From a virus, in the IMG/VR virus record IMGVR_UViG_3300030333_005401, positions 1 through 29,308 of that record: 29,308 nucleotides of DNA, one strand, 5' to 3'. The notes beneath the pieces are model-generated. The model was not told where the DNA came from. It worked only from the letters and a program-made list of their open reading frames with translations, and ran no database searches. Shown here one piece after another: positions 27,514 through 29,308 of the stretch; the stretch's first letter is position 1, and every line of letters begins with the position of its first letter. A program made the translations under genes and the position numbers.

Positions 27514-27912
27514 TTATCTTGAGGCTTCTAATATGAACTGGAATGCTTGAGAGGGAAACTGCTGTCCTATAATATCAAAGTATATATTTACCTCAAATTC
27601 GTTTGTATCTGGTCTAGGAAATACTTCAATATTTAAATTATCTACTCTTGGTTCGTAATTTTCAATTGTAGTTTGAATTTGTTGCTGTATAACTGATGCA
27701 GTACCAAAATCACAGAAATCAAAAAGACTACCCCTTATATCAGTCCCCAAATTTGAGTTAAAAAACCGTTCTCTGGGTATAGTTTGCACTAAATTTCTTA
27801 CAGATCTCTTAATTGCATTCGCATCTTTAATAACTGTAAGGTCTTTTGTGACTGGATGAGGTGTAAATGATAAGCTAATATCCTTAAATGACCTAGATAT
27901 CCTAGTTTTCAT
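27514..27912 (-). CDS. 25: T4 gp25-type baseplate wedge protein
   Basis: This 132-residue protein has exactly the T4 gp25 length. Features of the GPW/gp25 fold are visible: DISLSFTPHPVTKDL at 11-25, a helix with AIKRSVRNLVQTIPRERFF at 33-51, LGTDIRGSLFDF at 55-66, and the YEPRV core at 86-90 that carries the family's conserved EPR. Gp25 binds the gp6 ring and helps initiate sheath assembly at the baseplate. It is the first gene of the late structural block, behind a TATAAATA promoter and a terminator that closes the upstream unit. No Shine-Dalgarno is visible before the ATG. Assignment is confident. Confidence 0.94.
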   Translation of the reverse strand: MKTRISRSFKDISLSFTPHPVTKDLTVIKDANAIKRSVRNLVQTIPRERFFNSNLGTDIRGSLFDFCDFGTASVIQQQIQTTIENYEPRVDNLNIEVFPRPDTNEFEVNIYFDIIGQQFPSQAFQFILEASR

Positions 27913-27939
27913 TCAATTTAGTAAACAGTTTGCTAGATT

Positions 27940-27947
27940 TATTTATA
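27940..27947 (-). promoter_or_regulatory. T4-type late promoter (TATAAATA)
   Basis: An exact TATAAATA on the minus strand lies 28 nt upstream of the gp25 ATG and about 28 nt downstream of the terminator U-tract. The expected transcription start is near 27934. It opens the gp25-gp6-gp7 block. Confidence 0.85.
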
Positions 27948-27974
27948 CTTGAAGTTTTAGTTACAAAAAAACAT

Positions 27975-28000
27975 AAAAAAATCGCCCTTTTAGGCGATTT
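27975..28000 (-). terminator. Rho-independent terminator
   Basis: On the minus strand an 8-bp perfect stem AAATCGCC / GGCGATTT (arms 27993-28000 and 27979-27986) encloses a 6-nt loop, followed by a run of T ending at 27975. It lies 24 nt after the stop of the 48-residue gene and ends the glycosyltransferase unit. No comparable T-run follows the stem on the plus strand, so it acts in one direction. Confidence 0.92.
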
Positions 28001-28024
28001 CTGAGTTATTTTTAGGGTTTTTGA

Positions 28025-28171
28025 CTACCTTCCTTGCCCTCTATATTTTTTACGAGACGAGTTACGGGATGTTGCCGAGTATTTCGAGTGTTTTCCATTC
28101 CCTTGACGAGATTTTTTAGGACGTGACTCTACAAATGTATCACCACTTACTCCTGTTCTTACTTTTGCCAT
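28025..28171 (-). CDS. 48-residue basic protein of unknown function
   Basis: The ATG at 28171 opens 48 codons to a TAG at 28025-28027. The protein starts MAKVRTGVSGDTFVESRPKK and ends SRNSSRKKYRGQGR. It is rich in Lys, Arg, Ser and Gly, has almost no hydrophobic core, and is strongly basic, so it is likely disordered or nucleic-acid binding. I recall very similar short basic proteins in marine T4-like phages, with no known role. A GGAG about 8 nt upstream lies inside the end of the preceding gene and supports the start. Only 2 nt separate the two genes. It is the last gene before the terminator. RNA or DNA binding is inferred from charge alone. Confidence 0.75.
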   Translation of the reverse strand: MAKVRTGVSGDTFVESRPKKSRQGNGKHSKYSATSRNSSRKKYRGQGR

Positions 28172-28173
28172 AG

Positions 28174-28338
28174 TTACTCCGTTGTAATTTCAGTTTTTAC
28201 ATCACTTGGATCAGGTATACCTGTCTGATAGAATTCTATCGATAGGTCTTCTAGTCTCTCAAACATTTCATATTCTGAAAGACCAGAAAATACTACCTTA
28301 TCTTTTATAAGAATATTATATAACTCTTGTTTTCTCAT
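28174..28338 (-). CDS. 54-residue small protein of unknown function
   Basis: The ATG at 28338 lies inside the 3' end of the glycosyltransferase gene (23-nt overlap, different frame), and the TAA is at 28174-28176. The product begins MRKQELYNILIKDKVVFSGL and continues SEYEMFERLEDLSIEFYQTG, ending acidic (KTEITTE). The pattern suggests a short strand-turn-helix fold. Similar small proteins are common in T4-like cyanophages as hypothetical proteins, to my recollection. An AGGA sits just before the ATG at very short spacing, so translation is probably coupled to the upstream gene. No function can be assigned. Confidence 0.7.
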   Translation of the reverse strand: MRKQELYNILIKDKVVFSGLSEYEMFERLEDLSIEFYQTGIPDPSDVKTEITTE

Positions 28339-29074
28339 GTCCTACACGTATCCGAGGGTCACACCAGATCTCAAAACCGGCTTCCTTCGCATCAAGACAG
28401 AAAGAAACGTCCTCACCACACATATCTTGCACTTCTCCTGATTCAAAAACTTGCATCTTCGGTGCGAACCAAGGATACTTCATTTCATCATGCTCAAAAA
28501 TACCTTTCTTAATTAATAACCATCCGAAACCTGCATAATCTACAGTAAACGGTTTCTTACGCTTGGATATACTTTCGATTGTTTCGTGATTCATTACACC
28601 ACCATTGCTACGAAAATCATCCTCTTCCATCCAATGTGCAACTGAGGTAGTTTTGCCGTCTTCGGTACAATACCAACCAGATGCTATATCCTTATCCATT
28701 AAAACTAACTGGAAGAATTTCTCAGAATTAAAAACTATATCTGAATCAATCCATAATTGATAATCATAGTTTAACTTACCATCCCATGGTAATTGATCTG
28801 GTCCTCTTAATACATTTGCTCCAAGACACTTACAACGGGCAAAATTTACCATTGATGAATAGTCTTGAGATATTTGAATACTTGCTCCACACTGTACTAG
28901 ATCAAAACATAGCTGAACAAATGCCTTTAAGTAAGTATAAGATACTCCTCTACCAGGTAGACAAAATACTACAGACTTTCCTTTAAGTAATTCTTTTGCT
29001 TTATCATAATCCCATTCAGTTTCTTTTTTAGTAGCAGAAGGTGGTTTTGCTTTTACTGTAAATCCTTTAGCCAT
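28316..29074 (-). CDS. Probable GT-A fold glycosyltransferase
   Basis: This 252-residue protein is a likely nucleotide-sugar-dependent glycosyltransferase. Visible motifs are an N-terminal strand VVFCLPGRGVSYTYL (35-49), a DXD-type metal site in LWIDSDIVF (Asp110, Asp112), an aromatic stretch ASGWYC (131-136), and a C-terminal GED at 220-222 followed by His246 in RVGHEK. That is the usual order of nucleotide binding, acceptor acid and late metal ligand in GT-A enzymes. I see no membrane segment or signal peptide, so it is cytoplasmic. It is first in a three-gene unit with its own sigma70-type promoter and a terminator, separate from the late genes, so early expression is likely. The acceptor (host glycan, DNA base or virion protein) cannot be read from the sequence. 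Confidence 0.75.
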   Translation of the reverse strand: MAKGFTVKAKPPSATKKETEWDYDKAKELLKGKSVVFCLPGRGVSYTYLKAFVQLCFDLVQCGASIQISQDYSSMVNFARCKCLGANVLRGPDQLPWDGKLNYDYQLWIDSDIVFNSEKFFQLVLMDKDIASGWYCTEDGKTTSVAHWMEEDDFRSNGGVMNHETIESISKRKKPFTVDYAGFGWLLIKKGIFEHDEMKYPWFAPKMQVFESGEVQDMCGEDVSFCLDAKEAGFEIWCDPRIRVGHEKTRVI

Positions 29075-29080
29075 AACGTG

Positions 29081-29092
29081 TTGTAATTACAA
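29081..29092. promoter_or_regulatory. 12-bp perfect palindrome at the predicted transcription start (candidate operator)
   Basis: TTGTAATTACAA reads identically on both strands and covers the predicted start of transcription (about 29090) of the glycosyltransferase unit. A repressor bound here would block the promoter. In AT-rich DNA a palindrome this long can arise by chance, so only the position makes it notable. Confidence 0.35.
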
Positions 29093-29096
29093 TTCA

Positions 29097-29125
29097 ATTA
29101 TATCAGTTTATATAGTGATTGTCAA
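29097..29125 (-). promoter_or_regulatory. Consensus sigma70 promoter with extended -10
   Basis: On the minus strand TTGACA (29120-29125) and TATAAT (29097-29102) are both exact and separated by exactly 17 nt. The spacer ends in TGA, giving an extended TGnTATAAT. The glycosyltransferase ATG is 23 nt past the -10 box. This is the form of a strong host-polymerase, phage-early promoter. Confidence 0.88.
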
Positions 29126-29289
29126 TATGATGCATCGACCATCTCAGGTTCGCTTAACTTTTCATATGTTAAATCTTCTGTAAAATACGACTTATATATC
29201 CGTCTCCATATTATATTAAACTCCCACTCAGTTAAATCTTTAAATAAACAATTATTATTTAAGTATATGTGATAAGTTGGATCAGTCAT
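29122..29289 (-). CDS. 55-residue small protein of unknown function
   Basis: The ATG at 29289 is preceded by a good Shine-Dalgarno (GGAG, then AAAG before the ATG) and runs 55 codons to a TGA at 29122-29124. It starts MTDPTYHIYLNNNCLFKDL, continues TEWEFNIIWRRIYKSYF, and ends acidic (SEPEMVDASY). The aromatic and acidic make-up suggests a small compact cytoplasmic protein. I recall similar short proteins starting MTDPTY in marine T4-like phages, without a function. Its stop codon lies within the -35 box of the next promoter. The frame is also open upstream of the ATG to the window edge, so the Shine-Dalgarno decides the start. Confidence 0.7.
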   Translation of the reverse strand: MTDPTYHIYLNNNCLFKDLTEWEFNIIWRRIYKSYFTEDLTYEKLSEPEMVDASY

Positions 29290-29308
29290 CTTTCTCCGTG
29301 AGAATAAT

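Noticed and set aside
29103-29115. TATATAAAC on the minus strand as a fourth late promoter
   Set aside because: It differs from TATAAATA and lies in the spacer of a perfect sigma70 promoter, which explains the segment better.
29282-29308. C-terminal end of a gene upstream of the 55-residue gene
   Set aside because: Two minus-strand frames end here (TGA at 29282-29284, and a TGA overlapping the ATG as ATGA). Only 6-8 codons are visible, so neither can be chosen.

Overview
The window looks like part of the virion-structure region of a T4-like (contractile-tailed) phage of an AT-rich marine bacterium. The best guess is the cyanophage/pelagiphage branch infecting Prochlorococcus, Synechococcus or SAR11. 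This rests on recognisable neck and baseplate wedge proteins (gp25, gp6, gp7, gp8, gp13, gp14 types), very low GC content, T4-type late promoters, and giant glycine/serine/threonine-rich tail proteins. The host cannot be fixed from this sequence. All genes lie on the minus strand, so transcription runs from high to low coordinates. Genes are packed with 1-4 nt gaps or 1-nt stop/start overlaps, and no gene-free stretch reaches 300 bases. I saw no tRNA, CRISPR array, insertion sequence or integration site.

Right part (29289 to 27975): a 55-residue unknown protein is followed by a perfect host-type sigma70 promoter. That promoter drives a three-gene unit: a GT-A-like glycosyltransferase, a 54-residue protein and a 48-residue basic protein. 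A rho-independent terminator closes the unit.

Middle (27947 to 11188): just past the terminator a TATAAATA late promoter opens the structural block. It runs gp25, gp6 and a 4237-residue gp7-type protein that alone fills 43% of the window. A second TATAAATA follows, then a gp8-type wedge protein.

Left part (11184 to 1): a 2401-residue DUF4815-type virion protein and a 65-residue coiled-coil protein come first. A third TATAAATA box then precedes a 112-residue beta protein, a 390-residue fibre-like protein, neck protein gp13 and a gp14-type neck protein that runs off the left edge.

Together the genes encode the baseplate wedge (25, 6, 7, 8), probable peripheral baseplate or fibre parts (the proteins of 2401, 112 and 390 residues), and the head-tail neck (13, 14). 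The order 6-7-8-...-13-14 matches T4, but recognisable gp9-gp12 and fibritin are absent and replaced by unrelated-looking proteins. The most interesting features are the modular expansion of gp7, a GxGY-type beta module shared by four different virion proteins, and the tidy promoter/terminator architecture.
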